Shown here: in pieces, positions 33,479-41,659 of the stretch | Layout of the letters: each line of letters starts with the position of its first letter | How positions within the stretch are numbered: the stretch's first letter is position 1 | From: Clostridia bacterium | GTDB lineage: Bacteria; Bacillota; Clostridia; TANB77; CAG-508 | Direction: 5' to 3' | NCBI GenBank assembly: GCA_900752335.1 | Contig: CAADUZ010000016.1 | Coordinates: 7,390 to 71,389 of the forward strand | DNA: 64,000 nt | Notes under the pieces: generated by a model | Database searches by the model: none | Seen by the model: the letters and a program-made list of their open reading frames with translations, nothing else | What the model was told of the DNA's origin: nothing | Made by a program: the position numbers and the translations under genes

Positions 33479-34165
33479 ATGGCAAACAAGAAGAAGGAGA
33501 GAAACAGAGAATTAACTACAAGGCAAAAACAAATTTTAAGATATATTACTAAACAAATTGATAAGAATGGATATGCACCTTCTGTTAGAGAAATAGGAAA
33601 AGCAGTTGGTTTAAGCTCTACTGCAACTGTTCATTCATATTTAAAGCAACTAGAAGCAATGAAATACATTAAAAAAGAGAACCAAAAAGGTAGAACATTA
33701 AGAATATTGAAAAAAGAGGATGACAGATACGATTCAGCAAGAGTAGGAAAAGAGCCAAGTGAGCCAATGAAAGCCTTCTATAACAGAAAAGAAATGGTAG
33801 ACGTTCCAATAGTAGGAAAAATTACAGCAGGAGCGCCAATTCTTGCAGTAGAAAATATAACAGATACAGTTCCAGTACCAGTTGATTTTGCAGGAAATAG
33901 CCAATGCTTTATGTTATTGGTAAGCGGTGAAAGTATGATAGAAGCTGGTATATTAGATGGCGACCTTATATTAGTTAGAAGACAAAATGTTGCAGAAAAT
34001 GGACAAATTATAGTTGCATTAATAGATGATGAAGCAACTGTAAAAACATTTTATAAAGAAAAAGACCATATTAGATTACAACCAGAAAATAGTACAATGG
34101 ATCCAATAATAGTTCCAGACTGTCAAATACTTGGAAAAGTAATAGGCGTATTTAGAAAAATGTAA
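33479..34165 (+). CDS. lexA: SOS repressor LexA
   Basis: 228 residues. N-terminal winged helix (LTTRQKQILRYITKQIDKNG, APSVREIGKAVGLSSTATVH), then the S24 autoprotease: cleavage site Ala-Gly in ITAGAPI, catalytic Ser in VSGESMIEAG and Lys in ATVKTFY. Represses DNA-damage genes until RecA filaments trigger self-cleavage. GGAGGG precedes ATG 33479. It is somewhat longer than usual because of a linker at about 85-105. Confidence 0.95.
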   Translation: MANKKKERNRELTTRQKQILRYITKQIDKNGYAPSVREIGKAVGLSSTATVHSYLKQLEAMKYIKKENQKGRTLRILKKEDDRYDSARVGKEPSEPMKAFYNRKEMVDVPIVGKITAGAPILAVENITDTVPVPVDFAGNSQCFMLLVSGESMIEAGILDGDLILVRRQNVAENGQIIVALIDDEATVKTFYKEKDHIRLQPENSTMDPIIVPDCQILGKVIGVFRKM

Positions 34166-34194
34166 ATAATAAAAATAGAAAGGGATGAAATAAA

Positions 34195-34626
34195 ATGAGT
34201 TATAATGATTTTTGGTTTATAGATACCAGAGTTCAAACTAGAAACTTAAGAAGATGGCTCATTTGGTTTATATTATTATTTGCATTTGTAACAGTAGGAA
34301 CCGTAGTGGCAGTAAAATCAATGTATAAGGATATACCAGGAGAAACAATAAATAATGGTAATCCAAGTATTACAATTAGCGAAGCAAAAGCAACTAATGT
34401 AAATGGATATATAAAAGGAGAAATAAAAAACGAAGGGGAAGCGGAAACTAATAAAGGATTTCTATGTTTTCTACTATGTGATAAAAATAATGCTGTAAAA
34501 GGCGTTGAATATATAGAAGTAAACAGTTTATCTGCAGGAGAATCAAAAACATATGAATTAAAGTTTAAACGAGATTATATAACTAATTTTTATGTAATGA
34601 TGGTAGAAGAAAAAATTGAAAATTAA
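34195..34626 (+). CDS. Single-pass membrane protein with FxLYD-like extracellular domain
   Basis: 143 residues: short cytoplasmic N-terminus, one membrane segment (about 21-43, WLIWFILLFAFVTVGTVVAV), then a beta-rich domain (ISEAKATNVNGYIKGEIKNE, LSAGESKTYELKF) of the FxLYD type found in many Gram-positive surface proteins. No enzymatic motif is seen. It follows lexA by 29 bases and ends at a terminator, so it could belong to the lexA transcript. Confidence 0.65.
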   Translation: MSYNDFWFIDTRVQTRNLRRWLIWFILLFAFVTVGTVVAVKSMYKDIPGETINNGNPSITISEAKATNVNGYIKGEIKNEGEAETNKGFLCFLLCDKNNAVKGVEYIEVNSLSAGESKTYELKFKRDYITNFYVMMVEEKIEN

Positions 34627-34654
34627 TGAAATTTTACTAAAAAGTGTATAATAT

Positions 34655-34697
34655 AACTACCTTTTAATATAATATAAATATTGAAGGTAGTTTTTTT
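34655..34697 (+). terminator. Intrinsic terminator after the lexA transcript
   Basis: Stem AACTACCTT (34655-34663) / AAGGTAGTT (34684-34692) followed by TTTTT. Confidence 0.85.
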
Positions 34698-34719
34698 ATA
34701 TATTTTTTTCAAAAAGTAT

Positions 34720-34748
34720 TTGATATTTTGTAATAAATGTAATATAAT
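34720..34748 (+). promoter_or_regulatory. mreB/mbl promoter
   Basis: TTGATA (34720-34725), 17-base spacer, TATAAT (34743-34748). Confidence 0.65.
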
Positions 34749-34808
34749 TGTAACGAATTTGTAATAAAATTGAAACATAACTGGAACATGAGAAAGGAAA
34801 GATTTATT

Positions 34809-35810
34809 ATGTTTAAGTGGGGACAAGACATAGGCATAGATTTAGGCACAGCTACTGTAATTGCATATGTAAAAGGAAAAGGAATAGTCTTAAGAGAGCC
34901 ATCTGTTGTTGCAGTGGATAATAACACAGGGGAAGTTTTAGCTGTAGGAAAAGAAGCTAGAAGAATGCTTGGCAGAACACCTGGTAATATTGTGGCAACA
35001 AGACCATTAAGAGATGGTGTTATTTCAAATTATACAGTTACAGAAAAAATGCTTAAGTATTTTATAAATAAAATATGTGGTAAATTTGTATTTTCTCCAC
35101 GAATAATGATTTGTATACCATCACAGGTAACAGAAGTAGAAAAAAAGGCTGTTATTGATGCTGCTTCACAAGCTGGTGCACGAAAAGTATTTTTAATAGA
35201 AGAACCAATAGCTGCGGCAATAGGAGCAGGAATAGATATATCTAAACCTTGTGGAAATATGGTAGTAGATATAGGCGGAGGCACAACAGACATTGCAGTT
35301 ATATCTCTTGGTGGCTCTGTAGTTAGTGAATCTTTAAAGGTTGCAGGAGATAAATTTGATGAAGCCATTGTAAAATATATAAAGAAAAAGCATAATGTAA
35401 TGATAGGAGAAAGAACAGCAGAAGATTTAAAGATAAATATAGGATGCGTATATCCAAAAATCCAAGATACAGAGATGGAGATTAGAGGTAGGGACTTAAT
35501 TACAGGCTTGCCAAAAAATATAACTATTCATTCGAGCGAAATGTTAGAAGCATTAATAGAACCAGCAATGCTTATAGTAGATAGTGTACACTCTGTTTTG
35601 GAAAAAACACCACCAGAACTTGCCGCAGATATAAGCGATAGAGGAATATATATGACAGGCGGAGGATGCTTAATAGATGGTCTAGATAAGCTATTACAAG
35701 CCAAAACTGGCATAAATGTTATGATAGCACAAGAAGCTATATCATGTGTTGCATTAGGAACAGGAAAAGCATTAGATAATTTAGATACTCTTGATAGAGG
35801 AAAAAGATAA
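34809..35810 (+). CDS. mreB: Rod shape-determining actin homologue (MreB/Mbl)
   Basis: 333 residues of the bacterial actin family: GIDLGTATVIAYVKGKGIVL, the ATP site VVDIGGGTTDIAVISLGG, EEPIAAAIGAGIDI and the C-terminal YMTGGGCLIDGLDK. Forms membrane-bound filaments that guide side-wall synthesis. ATG 34809 follows AAAGGAAAG; an upstream in-frame ATG at 34770 has no ribosome-binding site. It stands alone, without mreC/mreD, as Mbl-type genes do in Bacillus. Confidence 0.93.
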   Translation: MFKWGQDIGIDLGTATVIAYVKGKGIVLREPSVVAVDNNTGEVLAVGKEARRMLGRTPGNIVATRPLRDGVISNYTVTEKMLKYFINKICGKFVFSPRIMICIPSQVTEVEKKAVIDAASQAGARKVFLIEEPIAAAIGAGIDISKPCGNMVVDIGGGTTDIAVISLGGSVVSESLKVAGDKFDEAIVKYIKKKHNVMIGERTAEDLKINIGCVYPKIQDTEMEIRGRDLITGLPKNITIHSSEMLEALIEPAMLIVDSVHSVLEKTPPELAADISDRGIYMTGGGCLIDGLDKLLQAKTGINVMIAQEAISCVALGTGKALDNLDTLDRGKR

Positions 35811-35840
35811 AAAGAATAAGTAAAAAAATAGTGGTAAATT

Positions 35841-35882
35841 AAAATAAAAGCAGACATAAAAATGTTTGCTTTTATTTTTGTG
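35841..35882 (+). terminator. Intrinsic terminator after mreB/mbl
   Basis: Stem AAAATAAAAGCAGACAT (35841-35857) / ATGTTTGCTTTTATTTT (35862-35878) with one mismatch, then T. Confidence 0.8.
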
Positions 35883-35928
35883 AAGTGATAACCAATTTGG
35901 CATAAACGGTCAAAAATATACTAACTAC

Positions 35929-35961
35929 TTGCATATTTTGCTAATTAATTATATAATTAAT
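35929..35961 (+). promoter_or_regulatory. Promoter and probable TetR operator
   Basis: TTGCAT (35929-35934), 17-base spacer, TATAAT (35952-35957). The -10 box is inside an 18-bp perfect palindrome (35944-35961, centre TTAATTATATAATTAA), a fitting operator for the TetR gene that follows. Confidence 0.6.
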
Positions 35962-35988
35962 ATAGTTTTTTGTATAAAGGTGAATTGA

Positions 35989-36552
35989 ATGAATAAAACA
36001 AAAAGAAAAATATTTGAAACTTCAATGAAGTTATTTGCAGACAAGGGATATGATGCAACAAGTATAGAGGAAATAACTGCAACTGTAGGGGTGGCAAAAG
36101 GAACATTATACTATCATTTTTCAAGCAAAGAAGAAATATTTAACTTCCTAGTAGACGAAGGAATGAAGCTTTTAAAAAATAGTATTACAATAAAAACAGA
36201 TAAAATGAATAATTATTTAGACAAGATAAGAGCTGTAGTATTAATACAAATAAAAATACTATTTAAATACGAAAACTTCATAACCATAATATTAAGCCAA
36301 ATATGGGGAAATGACGAAAGAAGTAAACTATGCAAAAAATACGTATTTGAGTATATACAAATGATAGAAGAAATTGTAAAACTAGGAATACAAAAGAAAG
36401 AAATAATAGATAGAGATTCAGATATAATAGCTTCTGGAATATTTGGATTTACTTGCTCAAGCTATATATATAAAATGAGGCATGACAAAGTAGACGTGCA
36501 AAAGATATTTGAAGAAGTAGATAATTCATTTTTAAAGAAGCTAAAAGCTTAA
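35989..36552 (+). CDS. TetR/AcrR-family transcriptional regulator
   Basis: 187 residues. N-terminal HTH: KIFETSMKLFADKGYDATSI then VGVAKGTLYYHFSSKEEIF, followed by a helical ligand domain. Start context AAAGGTGAATTGA before ATG 35989. Directly upstream of an acyl-CoA ligase gene in the same direction (27-base gap), so it probably senses a fatty acyl compound and controls this two-gene operon together with itself. Confidence 0.9.
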   Translation: MNKTKRKIFETSMKLFADKGYDATSIEEITATVGVAKGTLYYHFSSKEEIFNFLVDEGMKLLKNSITIKTDKMNNYLDKIRAVVLIQIKILFKYENFITIILSQIWGNDERSKLCKKYVFEYIQMIEEIVKLGIQKKEIIDRDSDIIASGIFGFTCSSYIYKMRHDKVDVQKIFEEVDNSFLKKLKA

Positions 36553-36579
36553 AGATATAAAAATAGGAGAGGATATTTT

Positions 36580-38445
36580 ATGAGAATACTAAAAGATTTT
36601 AAAGTTCCAGATTTCAAATTCCCAAAATTTCACATGAAGGAACTTTCAGAAATTGACGAAGTAAAAGTAGATTATGAAAAGGTAAAAAAAGCAGAAGAAA
36701 ACCAAAAAAAGAAAAAGAATAAAAACTACGAAGGAACTTCTTTTGAAACAGTAAAAGAAATATTTATCAATTCATCAAAAGAATATGCAGATAAAACATT
36801 TTTATTAGAAAAGTTTAACCCAAAAGGTGAATGGACAGAGATTACATATAACCAATTCAAAAATGAAGTAATTGGTCTTGGAACCGCATTAACAAGAAAA
36901 TTAAATTTAAAAGATACAAGAATAGTTATAATAGGAGAAAATACACACCATTGGTATGTGTCATATATGACAATGCTATGTGGTGCTGGAATTGCTGTAC
37001 CTGTAGATAAAGAACTTCCAGAAAATGAGATAGAAAATGTTATAAAAAGGTCAAAAGCATCAGCAGTAATATTTTCTACAAAAAAAGCTGACGTCATAAA
37101 AAAGGTATCAGAAAATTTATCAGACGTTAAATATTTTATACAAATGAATTCTAGCCAAGAAATAGAAGGAAGATTTGTGGGACTAGATTATTTAATAGAA
37201 GAAGGAAAAGCTTTAGTAAATGGCGGAGATAATAGCTTCATGAATATAGAAATAGATCCAGATGCATTCAAAGTTTTAATATTTACTTCTGGAACTACTT
37301 CAAATGCAAAAGGTGTTATGCTTTGCAACAGAAATCTAGCGCAAAACGTAAATGCAGCAACAGCGTATGTTAAACTTACACCAGACGATAGATTAATGTC
37401 TATTTTACCATTACACCATACTTATGAATCTTCAATAGGATTTTTACTACCATTTGGTGTTGGAGCTTCAGTAAGCGTATGCCAAGGTTTAAAGCACATA
37501 GTATCAGACTTACAAGAAACAAAACCAACAGCACTTTTAACAGTACCATTACTTGTAGAAAGCTTATACAGAAAAATAAATGCAAATATTAAAAAGAGCA
37601 AAAAAGATGGTTTAGTAAATTCAATGATACATGTAACAAATGCTTTAAAAGTAGTAGGTGTCGATATAAAAAGAAAAGTATTTAATGAAATATATGAAAA
37701 CCTAGGTGGAAGGTTAAGAATAATAGTATCTGCTGCTGCACCAATAGATGCTAAAATTGGTAAATGGGTAGAAGATATAGGAATATTATTCTTACAAGGA
37801 TATGGGTTAACAGAAACAGCACCTATAGCAGCATTAACGCCAGACTTTGAAACAAAAGTAGGTTCAGCTGGAAAAGCAGTTGTTGGAGCAAAGTTAAGAA
37901 TAGATAATCCAAACGAAAATGGAGAAGGCGAAGTATTAATTTGCAGTAAAACTTTAATGCTTGGATATTATGAAGATGAAGAAGCTACAAAAGAAGCAAT
38001 ATTCGAAGAAAATGGAGAAAGATGGTTTCATTCAGGCGATATAGGATATATGGATAATGATGGATTTTTATACATAACAGGTAGAAGCAAAAATGTAATA
38101 GTAACACAAAACGGTAAAAACATATATCCAGAAGAAATAGAGTTAATGCTTTCAAAACATACAGAAATAAAAGAATGTATGGTATATGGTAAAGAAGTAG
38201 AAGGCGAAAAAGAATTAATAATTACTGCAAAAGTTATACCAAATTATGAAGTAATAGAAGAAAAATACGGAAAAGATTTATCAGAAGAAGAAGTATATAA
38301 AATAATTTGGGATAAAATAAAAGAAGTAAATAAAGAATTAACCTCATATAAAGCAATTAAAAAATTAGAAATTAAACATGACGAATTTGTAAAAACAACA
38401 ACTATGAAAATAAAAAGATTCGAAGAGATAAAAAAGGACAAATAA
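36580..38445 (+). CDS. Long-chain acyl-CoA synthetase / AMP-dependent ligase
   Basis: 621 residues of the ANL superfamily: ATP/AMP motif FTSGTTSNAKGVMLCNRN, GYGLTETAPIAALTP, HSGDIGYMDNDGFLYITGR and the catalytic C-terminal Lys region (TSYKAIKKLEI). Activates a fatty acid as acyl-AMP then CoA thioester, with roles in lipid recycling or degradation. The N-terminal 45 residues are rich in Lys and Phe/Pro. No membrane segment is evident. Second gene of a TetR operon. Confidence 0.9.
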   Translation: MRILKDFKVPDFKFPKFHMKELSEIDEVKVDYEKVKKAEENQKKKKNKNYEGTSFETVKEIFINSSKEYADKTFLLEKFNPKGEWTEITYNQFKNEVIGLGTALTRKLNLKDTRIVIIGENTHHWYVSYMTMLCGAGIAVPVDKELPENEIENVIKRSKASAVIFSTKKADVIKKVSENLSDVKYFIQMNSSQEIEGRFVGLDYLIEEGKALVNGGDNSFMNIEIDPDAFKVLIFTSGTTSNAKGVMLCNRNLAQNVNAATAYVKLTPDDRLMSILPLHHTYESSIGFLLPFGVGASVSVCQGLKHIVSDLQETKPTALLTVPLLVESLYRKINANIKKSKKDGLVNSMIHVTNALKVVGVDIKRKVFNEIYENLGGRLRIIVSAAAPIDAKIGKWVEDIGILFLQGYGLTETAPIAALTPDFETKVGSAGKAVVGAKLRIDNPNENGEGEVLICSKTLMLGYYEDEEATKEAIFEENGERWFHSGDIGYMDNDGFLYITGRSKNVIVTQNGKNIYPEEIELMLSKHTEIKECMVYGKEVEGEKELIITAKVIPNYEVIEEKYGKDLSEEEVYKIIWDKIKEVNKELTSYKAIKKLEIKHDEFVKTTTMKIKRFEEIKKDK

Positions 38446-38495
38446 GCAAAGTCAAAAATCCGTAAGAAAAAACACAAAATTTCTACAAAAAATAC

Positions 38496-38524
38496 TTGAC
38501 TTAAGGAAAAACTTGTAATAAAAT
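38496..38524 (+). promoter_or_regulatory. Predicted promoter upstream of the coiled-coil protein gene
   Basis: TTGACT (38496-38501), 17-base spacer, TAAAAT (38519-38524), 90 bases before the next start. Confidence 0.6.
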
Positions 38525-38613
38525 GTTACTAGAAATGTTAAAATAAGTCCTATAAAGTAGAGAAATACTTACGGAAATAAGCATTACATAGGATAAAGGA
38601 GGTTAGGTTTACA

Positions 38614-39471
38614 ATGTCTAGATCTGGCATAGTAAACGTGAGAATGGTAATCACGGAAGAAAAGATTTTATCAAATATTGATAAAGTACAAAAATTAATA
38701 AATCCAAATAGTAAAAAACAAATCATTCAATTAGAAGATGATGCGTATTTTAAAGACTTAATAGAGTCTATAAAAACGTATTTAATAGAATATCCAAAGA
38801 AAAAGAACTTTCCAATAAGTGTATATAAAGCAGCTTATGGTTTAGTTGAGTATGCAACAAATCAATTTGAAGAAAATACTAAAAAAATAGAAGACTTAAT
38901 AAGACAAAGAGAGAAAAATATATCACTTGCTTCAGAGCTAAAAGACGCACTAGATGCAGTAGAAAATAAATCAGAAGATTGGAAAGAAACAATAAAAGAA
39001 ATATCAGAAGACTTTTCAGAGGATATTATAGAAACTCTAGGTGTTATAGGAAGAGCAAAAGGTTCAACTTCACAAAACTATCAAGATGCAGTTAAATTAA
39101 TAAATGCAAGAATTGGTAACCTAGAAACAAACTTACATATTGAAATAGATATGGAAAGAATTGAAGATAGGTCAAAAGCTTTAAGTTACATAGGAATAGA
39201 AGTTGCAGATGCATTAAAACTAATTCCAACACCAGAAGAGCCAATGGAAAGCGTTGTGGAAGAACAAATAGAAGAAGTTCACGAACCAGTTAAGCCAGAA
39301 GCTGTAGTAGAAAATGAACAATATATGGAACAAACAAGAGTAAATGTAAAACCTTCATTATGGCAACGTATTAAAAATAGTAAAGTTGTTAGAGCAATAT
39401 CATATATAATGAAGATTAAAGTCGTAGTAGAAGTTCCTAATGCTTTACCAGAAGGAAGAGGAGAAGAATAA
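38614..39471 (+). CDS. Uncharacterised helical/coiled-coil protein
   Basis: 285 residues, not recognised. Predominantly charged helices: a coiled coil at about 80-130 (KIEDLIRQREKNISLASELK), a central helical region to about 205, a Pro/Glu/Val-rich linker (about 210-245) and a basic amphipathic C-terminal helix (LWQRIKNSKVVRAISYIMKI) that could touch the membrane. No signal peptide. AAAGGAGG lies 9 bases before ATG 38614. It has its own promoter and a terminator behind it. A structural or envelope-associated role is possible but unproven. Confidence 0.65.
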   Translation: MSRSGIVNVRMVITEEKILSNIDKVQKLINPNSKKQIIQLEDDAYFKDLIESIKTYLIEYPKKKNFPISVYKAAYGLVEYATNQFEENTKKIEDLIRQREKNISLASELKDALDAVENKSEDWKETIKEISEDFSEDIIETLGVIGRAKGSTSQNYQDAVKLINARIGNLETNLHIEIDMERIEDRSKALSYIGIEVADALKLIPTPEEPMESVVEEQIEEVHEPVKPEAVVENEQYMEQTRVNVKPSLWQRIKNSKVVRAISYIMKIKVVVEVPNALPEGRGEE

Positions 39472-39488
39472 TTAATATATAAACTATA

Positions 39489-39526
39489 AAATAGAAGGGT
39501 TAATTAAATTATCCTTCTATTTCTTT
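39489..39526. terminator. Terminator after the coiled-coil protein gene
   Basis: Stem AAATAGAAGG (39489-39498) / CCTTCTATTT (39513-39522) followed by CTTTATTTT; shared with the convergent DUF378 gene. Confidence 0.75.
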
Positions 39527-39555
39527 ATTTTATTTTCAATTAAAATTTATAAAAA

Positions 39556-39750
39556 TTAGTCATAATCAACAAATAATAGTCTAATAGCCCATAAACCAGA
39601 AATACCAACTAATGCATATATTATTCTACTTATAACAGACATTGTACCAAAGATAGCATCAACCAAATTAAAATTTAATATACCAATTAGTCCCCAGTTT
39701 ATTGCACCAATTACAACTAAAGCAAGAGCTATTTTATCAACAATTTTCAT
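39556..39750 (-). CDS. DUF378 membrane protein (YuzA-like)
   Basis: 64 residues with two membrane segments: KIALALVVIGAINWGLIGIL and the second around SRIIYALVGISGLWAIRLLF. The GAINWGLIG signature is DUF378. Start at the ATG at 39750, 10 bases after GAAGGG; an ATG 9 bases upstream abuts that site. The function of the family is unknown. Confidence 0.85.
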   Translation of the reverse strand: MKIVDKIALALVVIGAINWGLIGILNFNLVDAIFGTMSVISRIIYALVGISGLWAIRLLFVDYD

Positions 39751-39884
39751 AAAAACCATCCCTTCGTTATTTTATAATTAGTAATATTAGTATTATGTTC
39801 AAAAAAATAAAAAATATTCGAAAATAAAAATATATTTAAATTCAAAAAAATTATTTGTTTTTTGCACTTTTTTTCAAAAAAGTA

Positions 39885-39913
39885 TTGACATATACAAAAA
39901 AATGCATTATACT
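39885..39913 (+). promoter_or_regulatory. tRNA operon promoter
   Basis: TTGACA (39885-39890), 17-base spacer, TATACT (39908-39913), 18 bases before the first tRNA. Confidence 0.8.
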
Positions 39914-39931
39914 TTAAATTGCGTTTGAGAT

Positions 39932-40008
39932 GCGCCCTTAGCTCAGTTGGTTAGAGCAACCGGCTCATAACCGGTAGGTCCAAGGTTCGAATCCTTGAGG
40001 GCGCACCA
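39932..40008 (+). tRNA. tRNA with CAU anticodon (tRNA-Ile2 or tRNA-Met)
   Basis: 77 nt with encoded CCA; acceptor GCGCCCT/AGGGCGC, D-loop AGCTCAGTTGGTTAGAGC, T-loop GGTTCGAATCC. Anticodon CAT at 39966-39968. The anticodon arm CCGGCTCATAACCGG has the CTCATAA form seen in lysidine-modified tRNA-Ile2 of Firmicutes, while the other CAU tRNA at 62355 has the TTCATAC form of elongator tRNA-Met. Assignment to Ile2 is an inference. Confidence 0.9.
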
Positions 40009-40052
40009 TTTTTATTAGGTAGGCATTTTCTACTTAATAAATTTATATATTA

Positions 40053-40138
40053 GGGTAGGTGGCCGAGTGGCTAAAGGCGGCAGACTGTAAATCTGTTCTC
40101 ATTTGAGTACGATGGTTCGAATCCATCCCTGCCCACCA
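40053..40138 (+). tRNA. tRNA-Tyr (GUA)
   Basis: 86 nt class II tRNA with a long variable arm and encoded CCA: acceptor GGGTAGG/CCTGCCC, anticodon loop CTGTAAA with GTA, T-loop GGTTCGAATCC. 44 bases after the CAU tRNA, same transcript, then a terminator. Confidence 0.95.
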
Positions 40139-40155
40139 TATCAAAAAATGGTTGT

Positions 40156-40189
40156 AAACAGCTTGTATTTCAAATACAGGCTGTTTTTA
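40156..40189 (+). terminator. Terminator of the tRNA operon
   Basis: 15-bp stem AAACAGCTTGTATTT (40156-40170) / AAATACAGGCTGTTT (40172-40186) with one G-T pair, then T-run. Confidence 0.8.
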
Positions 40190-40378
40190 ATAAAGTTATT
40201 TAAAAAAGAAAAATATATAAATGAGAATTATGATAGTATGCAAGAATATCCTTGGGCTGAATATCCAAATTATACAACTTTTGAAAATGGGATATTACCA
40301 ACATATCATATGAATAAAGAACATTGGATTACAATATTATTAGATGGCACAGTTTCAAAAGAAAAATATGCGAGTTAA
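40190..40378 (+). pseudogene. Remnant of a MmcQ/YjbR-family gene with internal deletion
   Basis: The frame ending at 40378 reads LFKKEKYINENYDSMQEYPW, AEYPNYTTFENG, then ILPTYHMNKEHWITILLDG. The first part resembles the N-terminus of YjbR/MmcQ (DUF419) proteins and the second their C-terminal YHMNKxHW block; the roughly 60 residues normally between are missing and the start lies in a tRNA terminator. No ribosome-binding site is seen. This is best read as a decayed gene. Confidence 0.65.
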
Positions 40379-40470
40379 TTGATATAAGTTATGAATTAAT
40401 AGGTAAAATATAAATTATAATAAATAATGGCAGATGATAAAAAATCATTTGCTTTTTTTGTAAAAAACTA

Positions 40471-40525
40471 TTGACACAGTGTCGAAAACGTGATATATAA
40501 TAAATGAAAGTTGACACAGTGTCAA
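40471..40525 (+). promoter_or_regulatory. Promoter with two TetR-type operators
   Basis: TTGACA (40471-40476), 17-base spacer, TATATA (40494-40499). The word TTGACACAGTGTC occurs twice (40471-40483 and 40511-40523), each a dyad with TGACAC/GTGTCA arms, spaced 40 bp centre to centre. One covers the -35 box and the other lies between the -10 box and the gene, so binding by the downstream TetR protein would block transcription. Confidence 0.8.
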
Positions 40526-40540
40526 AAAGGAGATGAAGAA

Positions 40541-41152
40541 ATGAAATCTGAAATAATAGAAGATAAGAAAGAAGAAATTATTAAGGCTTGTGAGGAACTT
40601 TATAAAGAAACAAGCTTTAAAGATATTACAATAAAAGGAATAGGAGAACAAGGAAAATTCTCTAGAACTTCTATATACTATTATTTTCAAACAAAAGAAG
40701 AAATATTTTTAGCATTATTTAAACAAGAATATGAAAAATGGATAAAAGATTTAGAAGAAATATGTAACCAAAATGAAGAATTAACAAAAGAAAGTTTTGC
40801 TGAAAAATTAGCACATACTATAGAGAAAAGAAAAAATTTATTAAAACTACTTTCAATGAATATGTATGATATGGAAGAAAATAGCAGAATAGAAGAACTA
40901 ATAAAATTTAAAGAATCTTATGGCAGAGCCGTAAAAATGGTAAAAAAGTGTACAGATAAATTTTTTAAAGATATGTCAGAAGAAGAAAAAGATAAATTCA
41001 TATTTTCATTTTTTCCGTTTATGTACGGAATATATCCTTATACAGAAGTAACAGAAAAACAAAAATTAGCAATGGAAAAAGCTAAAGTGCCATTCCAAAA
41101 TTTATCTATATATGAAATTGCCTATAATGGAATACTAAAATTATTAAAATAA
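40541..41152 (+). CDS. TetR-family transcriptional regulator
   Basis: 203 residues: HTH IIKACEELYKETSFKDITIK and GKFSRTSIYYYFQTKEEIFL, then a helical ligand domain of the TetR_C type (FMYGIYPYTEVTEKQKLAM). ATG 40541 follows AAGGAGATG; an earlier in-frame TTG at 40511 lies in the operator. It is the first gene of a tetR-flavodoxin-DUF362 operon and should autoregulate through the two operators upstream. Confidence 0.9.
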   Translation: MKSEIIEDKKEEIIKACEELYKETSFKDITIKGIGEQGKFSRTSIYYYFQTKEEIFLALFKQEYEKWIKDLEEICNQNEELTKESFAEKLAHTIEKRKNLLKLLSMNMYDMEENSRIEELIKFKESYGRAVKMVKKCTDKFFKDMSEEEKDKFIFSFFPFMYGIYPYTEVTEKQKLAMEKAKVPFQNLSIYEIAYNGILKLLK

Positions 41153-41172
41153 GATTTTAGGAGGAATGTAAA

Positions 41173-41640
41173 ATGAGTAAAATTTTAGTAAGTTATTTTT
41201 CAGCAAGTGGTGTTACCAAAAGCGTGGCAGAAAAAATTGCAAAGGCAGTAGAGGGAGATTTGTTTGAAATTGAGCCAAAAGAAAAATATACAGATGCAGA
41301 TTTAGACTGGACTAACAAGCAGAGCAGGTCATCTGTTGAAATGCAAAATAAATCTTTTAGACCAGAAATAAAAGACAATAATTTAGACATAAGCAGTTAT
41401 GACACTATTTTAATAGGATTTCCAATTTGGTGGGGAGTCTGCCCAACAGCTGTTAATACTTTTATTGAAAGCAAAGACTTTACAGGAAAAACTTTGATAC
41501 CATTCTGCACTTCAGGTGGTTCAGGTATGAAATATGCAGAAAATGATTTAAAGAAAACATATCCAAATTATAACTGGAAAGAGGGAAAAAGATTAACAGG
41601 AACGGAAAATGAAGAAGATTTAGAAAATTGGATAAAATAA
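41173..41640 (+). CDS. Flavodoxin
   Basis: 155 residues. FMN phosphate loop ILVSYFSASGVTKSVAEKI, then the IGFPIWWGVCPTAVNTFIES segment that stacks on the flavin and CTSGGSGMKYAE, typical of flavodoxin_4 proteins that serve as electron carriers or quinone reductases. GGAGG precedes ATG 41173. Likely part of a redox or detoxification response with its TetR regulator. Confidence 0.9.
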   Translation: MSKILVSYFSASGVTKSVAEKIAKAVEGDLFEIEPKEKYTDADLDWTNKQSRSSVEMQNKSFRPEIKDNNLDISSYDTILIGFPIWWGVCPTAVNTFIESKDFTGKTLIPFCTSGGSGMKYAENDLKKTYPNYNWKEGKRLTGTENEEDLENWIK

Positions 41641-41659
41641 TTTTAAGGAGGATTTTATT

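Noticed and set aside
40103..40378. Open frame starting inside tRNA-Tyr as a real gene
   Set aside because: Its first part is tRNA and terminator sequence and it has no ribosome-binding site; only the YjbR-like remnant in the 3' part is supported.
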